Shown: piece after piece, positions 20,147 through 32,544 of the stretch
How positions within the stretch are numbered: position 1 is the first letter of the stretch
How the letters are laid out: each line of letters begins with the position of its first letter
Source of the DNA: Zancudomyces culisetae
Lineage: Eukaryota > Kickxellomycota > Harpellomycetes > Harpellales > Legeriomycetaceae
Length of the DNA stretch: 32,544 bases
Direction of reading: 5' to 3'
Assembly (NCBI GenBank): GCA_001969505.1
Contig: LSSK01000830.1
Location: 1-32,544 of the forward strand
Notes under the pieces: model-generated
What the model was told of the DNA's origin: nothing
The model's database searches: none
The model's input: the letters and a program-made list of their open reading frames with translations, nothing else
Translations under genes and position numbers: made by a program

Positions 20147-20894
20147 TTATTCTAAGTTCTTTAAAATATCTACAAGTTTTGAATACTTGAACATTCCATT
20201 TTCGTCAATTGGAACATCTGCAAATAAATTTTCAACTTGTTGACGACTTAATCTGCTTCCCAAGTGCATCAGTGCTTCCTGGAGCTCGCCAGCTTTGATC
20301 ATTCCTGATTTGTCCACATCAAAAGCCTGTAGAGCCGTGTATATCTCATGTTCGCTGTCCATCAGGCTTAACTTCTCTCCCATCATGGTTAGAAACATGG
20401 TAAAGTTGATGGGACCTGGTGCCTCCTTAAGCATCCCCTCGATATATTCCTCGTTGGTATCCATACCTATTCACACAGACATATTCATATTTGGTTTATT
20501 TTTTTCTCTCTTGCTTTCACTAGTTCTTGTAGCCATCTTTTGTTTTTCATTGAATACGAAACGAAGAATATGCTTGTTTGTACAATACAGCAACAATCCT
20601 AGAATTTTTCTTACCCAATGAGTTTAACACATCTTTTAGATCCTCTTTATCAACAAAACCGTCAGCATCGTGATCAAAAATGCTAAATGCCTCTTTAAGT
20701 TCGGTGATTTGTTTCTGGTCGAATATGGTAAACACGTTGGATTGCTTGCGAAGTGATCTCTTTTTTCTGTTTAGCTACGCAATGCACATTTTTAGAATAG
20801 TAAGAATATGTGGTGGGAAAAGAATATTGACGACTGCGTTCTTGGCTATATTTTACAGTTGTTTTATACTCGTCGTTGATATGCTACTTACCAT
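20147..20894 (-). CDS. RLC1: Myosin II regulatory light chain
   Basis: Three minus-strand exons: 20894-20857, 20766-20615 and 20466-20147, giving 169 residues (animal MRLC about 171). Exon 2 encodes [17 protein letters not shown], aligning with KKRPQRATSNVFAMFDQ of animal light chains. S22 therefore occupies the Ser19 phosphorylation site, while the adjacent Thr18 is Gln here. The first EF-hand loop is intact (D44, D46, D48, D52, D55), a second loop starts at DVDKSG, and the family signature [17 protein letters not shown] is present. The protein would bind the IQ region of a myosin II heavy chain in the cytokinetic ring. Exon 1 ([13 protein letters not shown]) was chosen because it is the one phase-compatible ATG exon; a strong GTAAGT directly after that ATG is a competing but out-of-phase donor. 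It is convergent with RBM39. Confidence 0.85.
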
Positions 20895-22137
20895 TTTTAA
20901 AAAGGGTTTGTGTTAAAATTCCTCACACTCTGTTTGTGTTTGCCTTTGTTGTTGATTAACTTTACTCTACTGTTGACGTATTTAAAGGTGAATCGCACAA
21001 ATGTAGTAATAAATAAAAGTAATAAAAATCACTGGATATCGGTTTGATGTAAAGTATATGTGTTTCTTGTTGTTTCTATTACTACAGTTATTGTTGTTGT
21101 GTTAAAACAAGTATTTTACACCTTGAATTTTTGTAATACATATAGAATACATGTCTAATTGTTTACCTTGTTTTGTTTTATCGATTTAATTCCACTAGCA
21201 CGTTTTGTGTAAACATTGGTATTCAATCAAATGTAAAATGTGTGGTGATGATTTTGTCATTAACTCTATCTGTTGAACCTCAATGATTTCATCCAAGATA
21301 TAAAAAAAGGAAAAAACACACGCATTTATTAGAGGAATTGTTAGTTTTGAGACAATTATCCAACTTTGACGTGTGCCTAGTCTGTATTCTAGGACTCCGA
21401 TATCGACTTGGTGGTAAAATATACAAATTAGACTGAATACATAGGTAAATATTGACATAAACATCAAGTTGCTCATCATAATACAATGGTATATGAGGAT
21501 TATCTTTTTTTATTATGGGTTTATCCCAAGGCAGTAACCACATTTAGAGCCGAAAAATGTAACTAATTATGGGTACAACTGCTAATTTAACTGTGACTGT
21601 ATACGTATGTGCTAACTAATATCTTTTCTCACATTTTTTTACTTTACTGACACTAATACCATCACAATTATCGTATATCTGCATACCTTGACCCTTTTCA
21701 TAAAAATACTAAAGTTTGGTTTTGTTTTCGAATTTTCAACAAAGAGGAAGGGTCAATTGCATAAAATTCAAGCTACAATATATTGTAAATAATGTATTTC
21801 TAGACTTCGTGGTAATGGTGGATGTATATATATTTATTAACACCAACTGTGGGCTTCTCAACTCATAGTTAGAGTGCTTTTCGAGTTTCAGTCATGTGAT
21901 ATTTTGTTGAAATTTTTGTTCCACGATTTTGGCAGTTTAAAGAAAAAAAATTTTTTCTCTAATACTATTGAATAATGTGTAAATCTGACTAGTCAAAGTT
22001 TAGCTCCAAAAAAAAAAAGAGAATCGAGAGTTTTTTCACTTGATTTATTAGACCCGTAGTTATTTCCAAACCATTTCGCACTTTTATTTTAAATACAATA
22101 TAGAACAAATTATAGAATTTTAAAAAAAAGTAAAAGA
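20895..22137. other. Divergent intergenic region between the light chain and RPA12 genes
   Basis: About 1.24 kb, AT-rich. On the minus strand 21543-21289 has an ATG frame starting MWLLPWDKPIIKKDNPHIPL that looks protein-like for about 30 residues, followed in another frame by VDIGVLEYRLGTRQSW. I could not join them with good splice sites or recognise them. An A8T6 tract at 21943-21956 lies 180 bp before the RPA12 start. Confidence 0.4.
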
Positions 22138-22962
22138 ATGTCGACTAAAATTAAAGGCCATAAACACATCAATGTCACACAGGGAGCCAACAGCGTGGTA
22201 AATGTGAACCAAACTACGATTGTTCATGGAAATTTGGTATTTTGCAGCACTTGTGGAACATTACTAGACATTCCTATGGATTTAGATTACATGTCCTGTT
22301 TAGCCTGTGGTGATGTTTACGATCCTTCAAGTAATTACAGCCTATTCATTGTATTTCTTTTATTCTGGGTATTTTATGTTTACAAAAATTTGTGGCAATA
22401 CTCCAACCTTCCTTTTATTGTACTTGAAAATAGAGTTCGAAAACATTCCAATTGTCACAAAAACCAGCAACTTCCCGAATGAAATAAGAAACAAGAGCTC
22501 AAATATTCAAACTACCGAAGAAAGTCAAGATGCTACTGTAAGTAACTTTCTTCGTGATATGTATTTTACTATTGTTTTTTCATTTTGAAATTAGATTCAG
22601 CTATCTATTTATGTTACTATTCCGAACCTACTACTATAATAATCAAAAACAAACGAAATATATTAAAATAGATTGAGGAGACTTGTCCAAAATGTTTCAA
22701 TACACAAATGACATTCTACACCCTACAAATGAGATCAGCCGATGAAGGGCAAACTGTGTTTTATAAATGTAAAAAATGCGGGTAAGTACATCAACACTTT
22801 ATTTGGTGTTTTTTTCTCCATTTAAGCAATTCTTTTTTTACTTTATTGCTAATTTACACCTCTCGGTATTTTAAATCAAGCCAAAGGTAGTGTGGTAACA
22901 ATATTAACAATAACTGAACTTTAATTTTTTTATTTAGATATCAATACCGGCTCAACAACTAG
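22138..22962 (+). CDS. RPA12: DNA-directed RNA polymerase I subunit RPA12
   Basis: Four exons: 22138-22330, 22434-22537, 22672-22781 and 22938-22962, giving 143 residues (yeast Rpa12 is 125). The N-terminal zinc ribbon has C36, C39, C54 and C57. The C-terminal TFIIS-like ribbon has C104, C107, C132 and C135, with the invariant hairpin QMRSADEGQTVFYKC; the acidic pair D123/E124 is the RNA-cleavage dipeptide. It ends GYQYRLNN, like yeast GYKFRTNN. Rpa12 works in Pol I in the nucleolus for transcript cleavage, backtrack rescue and termination. The extra length is a 31-residue N-terminal leader (MSTKIKGHKHINVTQGANSV...) with no other in-frame ATG after it. The last exon codes only eight residues, and its stop overlaps the stop of CCA1 on the other strand. 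Confidence 0.93.
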
Positions 22963-23698
22963 GAATCGCTATTTGATTTTAGGGCCAGAATATGCTTTTT
23001 ACATTCCTCTGCTGTCCCAGTTGGATGCTCTAGTTGCCATTCCATGACAACATCAAGAGTTTCCTTGATTTGTGGTCCTGGTTTGAGTTTCAATAGAACG
23101 GAAACTGCTTTGCCCTACATATCCATTTTGGTTTTAGCGTTTTGATTTGGTTTCTAGTATTTTTTTGGGTGGGAGTGAGGAAGAGCTAACTACCCGTTTT
23201 CCCTATTATGGGAACTGTTATGTATAAAAAAAACAAATGATAATAACTTACATCCAGAACATGCTTTAGTGAATAAGCATTATCAAGTCCAAGTTGGGTC
23301 ACAGTATCTATCAGGTGTGTGTACTCGCTAAATGCATCGGCTGTTGGCTTTCCTAATGTCATTTCGACAGCAGCAGTAAACAAAATAGCCAAATGCCAGA
23401 GTGGGCCAATCGTTCTTATTATCAGACCCAACTCTACTCTTGTCTTTGGGTCAGTTTTGTCGAGTTTTTTGTTGGCTAATGGCATGACCTTTTCAACGGC
23501 CCTAAATATGGTCTCCGTATGTTCACTATCATGGTTGCTTAGTTTTATGCTCTCCTTTATTATTAAAGGTACCACCAAATGTGTTTTGCTGAGCCTCTCG
23601 TATTTACAAGGATAGTATGGGAATAAAAACGCAGCCATATAGAGAATTTTCAACTGGGCCTTGTCAAACGTACATTGGAACTTTTCTTGGATTCTAAA

Positions 23699-23734
<36 letters not shown>

Positions 23735-25321
23735 CAAATAGTGTATATGCTACCTTCATACTCTTATGAGGTACCATGGGGAAAAAAGGCGTGGAATATA
23801 TACAGATACTTGGAAATTCGCAATAAACTTACAAGTTGATGTTTTTGGAAACCGATACAGCCAGATATGATTCTAGATGGTTATCGCAGTTAATTCTTTC
23901 GGGTTTTTGGAAGATTGTAAAGTACCAGCCATAATTCTCTATCAATTCTATTGCTTCGATCTGTGTGTTTCCTATAAAATTTTTAAAAGATAGCAACAGG
24001 GTTAAAATAGAGTTGAAATGCAACAGTCAGGATATTAACGATCAACTGAAAAGTAGTGGAAATAGAAAGGTTGAGCATCAATATAAACAAATATATCCAT
24101 ACTACCTTCTAGAATCTTCGTGATCTCGTCACCAATCCTCTCTTTGCTTATTTTAGTTCTGAAATCTCTTTTTATATCCTCGCTATTCAGGGCCAATCCG
24201 ATTTGGTCCACAAGTTTAAACCTATATCTGCTGGCAAACCTTATTACTCTTAATACTCGCAAGGGGTCATCCCTAAACGTCTCGAATGGTGTGATCGGCG
24301 TTCTTATGACTCCCTCTGCCAGATCGTTCAAGCCGTGGCCTGTGTAGTCCTCAACCTCCCTATCGGCTATGTTGTAAAACAAACTGTTTATGGTGATATC
24401 TCTCCTCAATGCATCCTCTAGGGGTGTTCCAAATTCCTATTTCATCGTTTTTAGATTATAAATGTTTCAATTAATCTTTTTTTTTACACCAGAGTACATA
24501 CACCAACCAATGTTTTGCTGCAGTGATACTTACGACTTTGTGTGGAATCCTACTATCCTCATTGTATGATTCACTTCTTAGATTAACAAAATCAACAGAT
24601 GAGCCATATATCATAGTTGTCGCTGTTTCTAGGTGCTTCGAGCGTGCCGGGTTTTGTTGAATCTTTGATACTTTTTTTGCGGACTGGCCATGTATTTCTA
24701 AATATTCGTTTACATACTTGGCCATTTCAAATCCTGAAAGAAAGTCCACTGCTATGTCTATGTCATGCGAATCCTTTCCCAACAACTATTTTTTTAGAAT
24801 AATTTTACCCCCTTTGTTTGTTTAGGAACTTGTTTACTGGATTCCCAAGTATAGATTTGCTTCTTTTTGTTTTTTCGAGTGTTGGAGTCAAAGTGTAAAA
24901 GTATAATAAATAAAATAAAAAATACCTTGTCTCTCACCCAACCTCCCGCTATTCTAAGCTGAATGTGTGGTATAGAAGGATACTTTTCCTTCATAAAGTC
25001 TGTCACCTTCACCAAAAGATTGCATATTCTCTCCTCGGTTTCCGTCAGTTTTATGTGACTGTTTATTTTACTACTAGTTGGCTCTTCGAGTCTCATACTT
25101 TTAAGCCCGGGCTCGATGTTATCCTCCGATTTCCTTTTCCTTGACTCCGTTCTTATTCCCTCGATATCGCCGGTATTTGTTGCAAAATTCATTAATTTAT
25201 TTTTTGCAAATGTTATAGCTGTGTTTCTTGTACACTTAATTTTACCAACCCTACTCGACAATACTCTAAAACCTGGCTTTGTTAAATATATTTTTGATAT
25301 GCGCTGTAAAGCAGTTAACAT
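22959..25321 (-). CDS. CCA1: CCA tRNA nucleotidyltransferase
   Basis: Six minus-strand exons: 25321-24926, 24785-24534, 24436-24106, 23971-23833, 23693-23252 and 23114-22959. All phases agree and the product is 571 residues (yeast Cca1 546). Catalytic motif A is split by intron 1: GGWVRDK|LLGKDSHDIDIAV, with D140/D142 as metal ligands. Motif B is EFGTPLEDALRRD (R228/D229). Motif C is GLNDLAEGVIRTP, and the nucleotide-template motif is DDPLRVLRVIRF (about 272-279). The enzyme adds or repairs CCA at tRNA 3' ends in nucleus, cytosol and mitochondria. The basic, hydroxylated first 40 residues look like a mitochondrial presequence, an internal Met44 (LMNFATN) could give a cytosolic form, and KRKSED may be a nuclear signal. 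That dual start matches known yeast CCA1 behaviour. Exon 6 ends KSNSDS and TAG. Confidence 0.94.
23700..23733 (-). repeat. (AAT)11 microsatellite next to the CCA1 intron 4 acceptor
   Basis: TTA/AAT triplets run without interruption on the plus strand and end six bases from the ag acceptor (CTTTAG) of the fifth CCA1 exon. They take the place of branch-site and pyrimidine-tract sequence. Confidence 0.85.
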
Positions 25322-28300
25322 TAGCCTGCACGAGTGTTTAGCTCCTCCTAGTGTTTTCTACCTGTAATTCCGCCTCCGTATCGGAATGTTTTTTTATGCT
25401 CTTAATCGATCACCTATATTAGCTTTTTGTATTTGCGTACTATTAATCGAATGTTTGTATCTTGTGAATGTTTTCAACAGTTAAAGCTAAAAACAAAAGT
25501 ACTAATAATCGCTTTTTTTATTACAACTCTTGATGTGCAAATTTGATATTTGTTTATTAACTGATTGGCAAGTGTTTTTTTTCCTAATTTAATTCTTTTC
25601 GTTTTTTTTTAGGTTATGCTTTAAACTGCATTAATTTCAATTAGCGCAAAAAAAATTTTTGGCTGTAAAAAGAAAAAGAAAAAAGCCTAGAACACAAAAA
25701 CGGTCAAAAAGTTCAAATGCAGATCAAATCAGGAATAAGCCGTTTTACGATTCTGGCAGAATCAAAAAGCTTGGTGTCTAGATACATAGAAATGTGCATA
25801 ATCTATTATTTAGATCTTAGAAAAACTCCAAAACTTGATTAATATCCAATATTAACACTTGAAAAGAGGTTGAAAACTGGGTTTCGTATACTGTGTATAT
25901 GCTGTAGCTATATCATTCAAATAGGTTGGCTTAAGATTTGTGTTTAATGCAACGCCATATACGTTGGAATTTTTGTATAATAGTTTATTTCACTTATTAC
26001 AAACACGCTAATATTAGGCTAGTAGAAAAAAAATACGATTTAACGTATATACATGTTTGGATACAGAGTGATAAAGTATGAGCGTTTTCTGGATCTCATC
26101 CCATGATGCCAGTATCCGAGTAAGTAAATATTTTAGCAGCATTTACATTCTAATGATGGCACTTGTTCACAGTTATACACTTGTTTTTACGCTTTTGATG
26201 AATGGGACCAGTAAGAAAAAGGGGGTGATGGATATGTGATATTCTAACACTACCTAGGAACCGTTAAATATGGTAGTGAATAGATAGATGCCCATGGTGC
26301 GGAAAAATTGTATTTCCAATAGTACAAAGAGTGGAATATCTTTATTTAGTAGCTATACTCTTTCACTCTCTCTCCCCCCCTCCCCAGGTGCTGATATTTT
26401 TTGTAGACATATTTTTTTGAGTACGTTTTTGACGTTTATTGGGAAGGAGAAACATTTCATTATAACTATTTTCATGCAATTGTGGTTGATGGAACACAAT
26501 AGAGAGTCAGATGATACTCTGCATGAAACCAAGAGTGACTTGTGTTGTTAAAAACATGAATAGGCCACCAATATATTGGTACTACCTTACTTCTCACCCA
26601 CTTTTATTCTTGCAATTTGAATAACTCGATATTCTTTTTTTGCATTTTAAGCACGAAAAACAGTCCAACACAACAGAGCACAAAATAAAAGGCTGGTTAC
26701 AGCTTTGTCCAAATTATGCCAGTTATAATTCAGAATTAAGCTAGTAAAATACATGCCTGTGACTTGGCTTTTTTTGGGGGGAGCAGTGTAGGGGGGGATT
26801 ATGATATCCAGATGTGTCTGGTGATACAGCAAGGTGATATCTATAAAAATAGTAAATAAAGCTGATGATAAAGAATAAAATCAAGGGGCTGCAGTGGTGA
26901 GACAACTGGTGTTTTTTTTGTATCTACCAAGTGTGGGATGGACAACTTCAAAAGAAATATTTTCCGAATTTGGCGGAATTTCAACGTGCCCCATAAAAAA
27001 AGGGAAGGGAGTGGCTAAATAAGAATACTCATCACATTGAATCACACCACATCATGTGAACTAGTTACGCTTACATAACCTCTACCTCTGTTCACATATA
27101 ACAGTGATAATGGAAATGTATGGGTAAATTTTTTGGGGAAATGAAATCAGAATATTCTAGTTCCTCATCCACTGTATTAGAGCATGATATTAGAGACCCA
27201 TGAAATACAAAGTATAAAGTATCACAATAGATCGAAAAAAATGAGTATACAAAGCTTTTTTTCAGCTTAGCAGGGCAACCAAAGACAAGTTTCTACAATC
27301 TTTTGTTTTCTCAGCGCATTGGAATTTTCGTCCAAATACAAAAAAGTAAATAAAGCGAGCTATCAGAATAAAATATTAGTTGTAAAGCTAAATAAATCAT
27401 GCTGTAAATTCATGTTCTAAATAAATAGAACTACTGCAAACAGTAAATGAGTAAAAAGCATTTAAACTCACCAATAGCATGTAACAAAAAATCATATTAC
27501 AAAGAGTAAAGTAGGGAATTACATTTTTATCCAATTGATAAATATGCATTAAAACGGATAGCCAATAAAACTACATAAAACTAATGTTATACAAACGGGA
27601 ATTTTGAGGGGTAGAGTAGCCATGCTCACATTATTTGGTAAGGAAAAGGCTAACCATTTTTTGTAGTGATAAGCGCAGTTAGTATAAAAACAGTTCGAGC
27701 CAATGTGTTTCTGAAGGGAAAAAAAAAAGCCATTTTCTAAAGAAATAATATAATTCAGTTCTCAGAGTTAGAAAAAGTTTTATATACTTTCAGAATGGAA
27801 AAATTAAAAAATATCTCTCTTGAATAGCAAAATTTGGTGTTTTTTATTAATATACTTTAAAATAAGGAAGGAAAAAATATTTTAAAGTAAAAGAAAGAGT
27901 GTTTTTTTGGTACAAACATATACTCTTCTTTAGTTTAGCGTTGTTTTTTTAGCATAAAGAAGAATAGATACTTGTGCTATACTTTGTATTAATAAATATA
28001 TACCGTTAAAGGTCAGAGTAATCCGAAAACAATTGGTGATTTGGGAGCGGGATCCACACTTCTGAGTTCTAGAGAGTAGACCACGTAGAAACTTGAGGCT
28101 AAAATTGTATTTTTCTGTTGCTCTAGATATTCTCGAGCTTCAGGTAAATTCTTTTTAAACTGAATACATAGATGATAATATTTGCCAAGCGAGATGTAAT
28201 GCTTTGCTTGGCTGTTGGAGTAGTTGATAATATATGGGAATGATTATATGAAAAATTTTTTTTTGGTGGTGCTGATGGTGAGGAGGGACGGAATGATAGA

Positions 28301-28641
28301 AAGATGGAGGGATAAAAGTAGAGTGGATGAGGAGATGACCTTTCTTGTGTTTTTGTTTTCATCTTTTAAAGATGGCGAGGAAAGGGAATCTGGACAAAGA
28401 TGAATTTGTCATCCAGGATGTGTATTTCTGTGGTGCGTATATTGAAAAGTCTTATTAACGAAAAATAGATTGATAAGAGATAAATATTTTTACGGCGATA
28501 AACACTCGTTAATCGGGCCTTTTATTCTTTGGCATACTCAGGGGAATAACTATAGAGTAGTTACTACATAATCTTTGTTACAAAGGGACATAAAAGAACC
28601 AGCCAACAAAAGATTAGGAATAAACTCAGTATTTAGCGAAC
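25322..28641. other. 3.3-kb stretch without a supported gene
   Basis: This is the largest gap in the window. It holds the CCA1 promoter side (A8T5 at 25648-25660), a CT-rich tract at 26363-26387, many A/T runs and an A5T9 tract at 28251-28264 before MED19. Two possible mini-exon fragments are noted in the findings (26078-26214 and 28372-28432). I see no tRNA, snRNA or transposon. An unlabelled non-coding RNA gene remains possible. Confidence 0.5.
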
Positions 28642-29571
28642 ATGAGTGCTCCAACAAAAAAATGCTTTAGACTTTCAGGAGAGATGGATCTGCTAACATA
28701 TGGAGGTATAGGAGAGATGTATGACAAGTATACACATCCGTATGTTGCACCAATAAATGAGCCAAACAAGATGAAGATTGATATTCCAGATCTCTACGAT
28801 TCATTCATAAGTAATATAAAAGGTAATGCTGGAAATGGATGAGTTTTACCCTTTACCATTAGGGAGGGAGATGATGGTTGTATATAGTCAACAAGTATCG
28901 TGTTTTAACACCTTACGTTCTATAACAACAAAAAAATAGGACACGTAAAAATACAACCAGGTACCACATTGAGAGAGCTGGTTTTCTCTGGATCTAATAG
29001 CAATTACCAAACTCTTCCTTCTATCCCACGACAATCAATAGCTAGAGCGTTTAGAATAAGCCCCGGTTCGGTTAGTGGGGTATGTGTTGAACATCTCTTA
29101 TTTATTTTGTTAGGGATGAAACGGCTCTTATCACTTTTATGCTACTAAAAAAATTTAAATAGATTGACACCTCTCTTTTAACTTGGGACCGCAAGAAGGT
29201 CGAGATCCTAGAAGTTGAGGGTAAGTACGAATTTCATACAAGATTTCTACCAGCGTGGATGGATTGCGCATATCATTTTCTCATAGATAGAATTAACAGG
29301 ATGATATATTTCTAACATTTTTTGTTTGTATTTTGTTTACAAAAACGCCACATTTAGATCGCGAGCCAACTTTTGGAAAGGTGAGTAGTATTTTCCAGAG
29401 AGTCCCTGTCCGGGTATATCTTTGCTTTCCTGCAATCAATAGAACATAAAAATAACTAAATTTAAATATATAAAATAGAAAAACAAGTTGAGCGAGAAGG
29501 AATGGGGCTCGGGTTATCTATACGATACTCTGCATCACAAGAACAAAAAGCAAAGAGTAATCGTAAGCTAG
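28642..29571 (+). CDS. MED19: Mediator complex subunit 19 (Rox3)-like
   Basis: Five exons: 28642-28822, 28940-29079, 29163-29220, 29358-29380 (only 23 nt) and 29479-29571, giving 164 residues with consistent phases. The pattern fits the Med19 family: an N-terminal DLLTYGGIGEMYDKYTHPYV, then IPDLYDSFISNIKG, a TTLRELVFSG segment, and the C-terminal AFRISPGSVSGIDTSLL (other fungi show AFxLxPGxxxGFD), ending in a short Lys-rich tail (HHKNKKQR). Med19 sits in the Mediator head/middle and links activators to RNA polymerase II. The usual long Lys-rich C-terminus is brief here. The terminal codons ATC|GTAAGC contain a possible donor, so a further 3' exon cannot be excluded. The start at MSAPTKK follows a TTTAG acceptor-like site, so an upstream exon is also possible. 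It is convergent with histone H3. Confidence 0.6.
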
Positions 29572-30378
29572 ACTGCTACATTGTAGCATTCTTTCTACGG
29601 CAAAAATGGACAAGAGCGGGACCTGAAGCTTGTTGCCCTTTTTGCTCAGTAAGTGGGGCGGGTTGTAAGACCTATAATACTCCCTTACTGGTCGATTGAC
29701 GTAGCCTCCTTTTTTTGATATTTCGGTTCCAATTCCGGTTCTTCAGAGACTCTTTGCAGACATACCTTTATGAGGCGCAAGTTGTTTCTCACGGATGATG
29801 AGCGAATATTGTCTTTTGCACATGTATTCCTCGGCTTTAGTGTTCCGCTCGAGAAGATCTCACTCAATCTGCGCAACTTTGCCACCCTTACGCATTAAGT
29901 GTGTTTACATCTTTATTTTTCGGCTGTGTATACACACAAAAACTCACAACACACACGCATTCTCTAGCTGTATTTTAATAGACATAATTACAACAAAAAA
30001 CAAAAAAATGTAAAAAATTGTTATGCTTACAAAAAAAATTTTTTTAGCGCTGTTTTTTCCTCTTTTTTTTTTGACGCTATTTTCTAATACAATAAATTTT
30101 GTATGAGCAAACCTGCGAGGCTGTGCACGCAGCCCACTTTCAGCCACCAAGCCAAAAAAACATTTTTGTTAACAAATATACCCTCAAGTTTGAGAAATAA
30201 GTTTATTGTGAATTACACAAACCAATGAGTCTATACTACAGAAATACTAATATACTCACAACTATATAATACTATCGTAATAAGGAATGTAACTGCTGTT
30301 GACCAAAAAGCAAGTCACACATAATCGCAGTTTTCTCCTTCGCCACACCACACCACAAACAGAAATGATAACCGCTGC
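29572..30378. other. Convergent intergenic region between MED19 and histone H3
   Basis: About 800 bp with both 3' flanks. It includes an A8T7 tract at 30031-30045 and several poly-T runs. The stretch 29600-29900 is less AT-rich than the rest, with short frames on both strands, but I found no splice-compatible extension or family match. Confidence 0.5.

Positions 30379-32544
<2,166 letters not shown>

Noticed and set aside
21195-21543. Two overlapping minus ORFs (MWLLPWDKP... and MMSNLMFMS...)
   Set aside because: Some stretches look protein-like, but no splice solution joined them and no family was recognised.
26288-26551. 87-aa plus ORF, and an adjacent frame reading CPWCGKIVFP
   Set aside because: The CPWCGK motif looks like a thiol or zinc motif, but it lies in low-complexity sequence with a CT tract and no supporting splice structure or homology.

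Overview
This window looks like nuclear DNA of an AT-rich, intron-containing fungus. The genes are eukaryotic: NatA subunit, HOP/Sti1, splicing factor RBM39, Pol I subunit A12, myosin light chain, Mediator and histone H3. The Som1-like gene points to a fungus, since that family is known to me only from fungi. TMEM135, PDCD2, RBM39 and a myosin regulatory light chain together are unlike Saccharomyces, so an early-diverging (zygomycete-grade) lineage is possible, but I cannot name a species. I assembled 26 introns by hand. All are GT-AG and 83-181 bp long, and 18 end in ATAG.

Layout. 1-4.9 kb: a long intronless ankyrin-repeat ORF (473-2833, +) whose N-terminus is unclear, then an unrecognised 120-aa coiled-coil ORF (3722-4084, +). 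4.9-8.4 kb: SOM1-like (4863-5341, +) faces NAA15 (5516-8391, -). 9.5-14.1 kb: PDCD2-like (9472-11381, +) and STI1/HOP (12413-14116, +). 15.4-20.9 kb: TMEM135-like (15367-17305, +), RBM39-like (18057-20074, +) and a convergent myosin II regulatory light chain (20147-20894, -). 22.1-25.3 kb: RNA polymerase I subunit RPA12 (22138-22962, +) and tRNA nucleotidyltransferase CCA1 (22959-25321, -), whose stop codons overlap inside a single CTAG. 25.3-28.6 kb: a long stretch with no gene I can support. 28.6-32.5 kb: a five-exon MED19/Rox3-like gene (28642-29571, +), intronless histone H3 (30379-30789, -), and about 1.75 kb of unassigned sequence.

Most genes here are unrelated housekeeping functions: protein N-acetylation, Hsp70/Hsp90 co-chaperoning, ribosome and RNA polymerase support, splicing, tRNA maturation, chromatin and the cytoskeleton. 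There is no sign of an operon-like pathway. Four convergent gene pairs are present, two of them very tight (a 72-bp gap and a 4-bp overlap). The accessory-looking part is the first 4.8 kb. I found no convincing mobile element, CRISPR array, tRNA or rRNA. I also found no clear new biological system. The best leads are the ankyrin gene with its missing start, the shared stop codons, the NAA15 linker substitution and the unusual intron ends.
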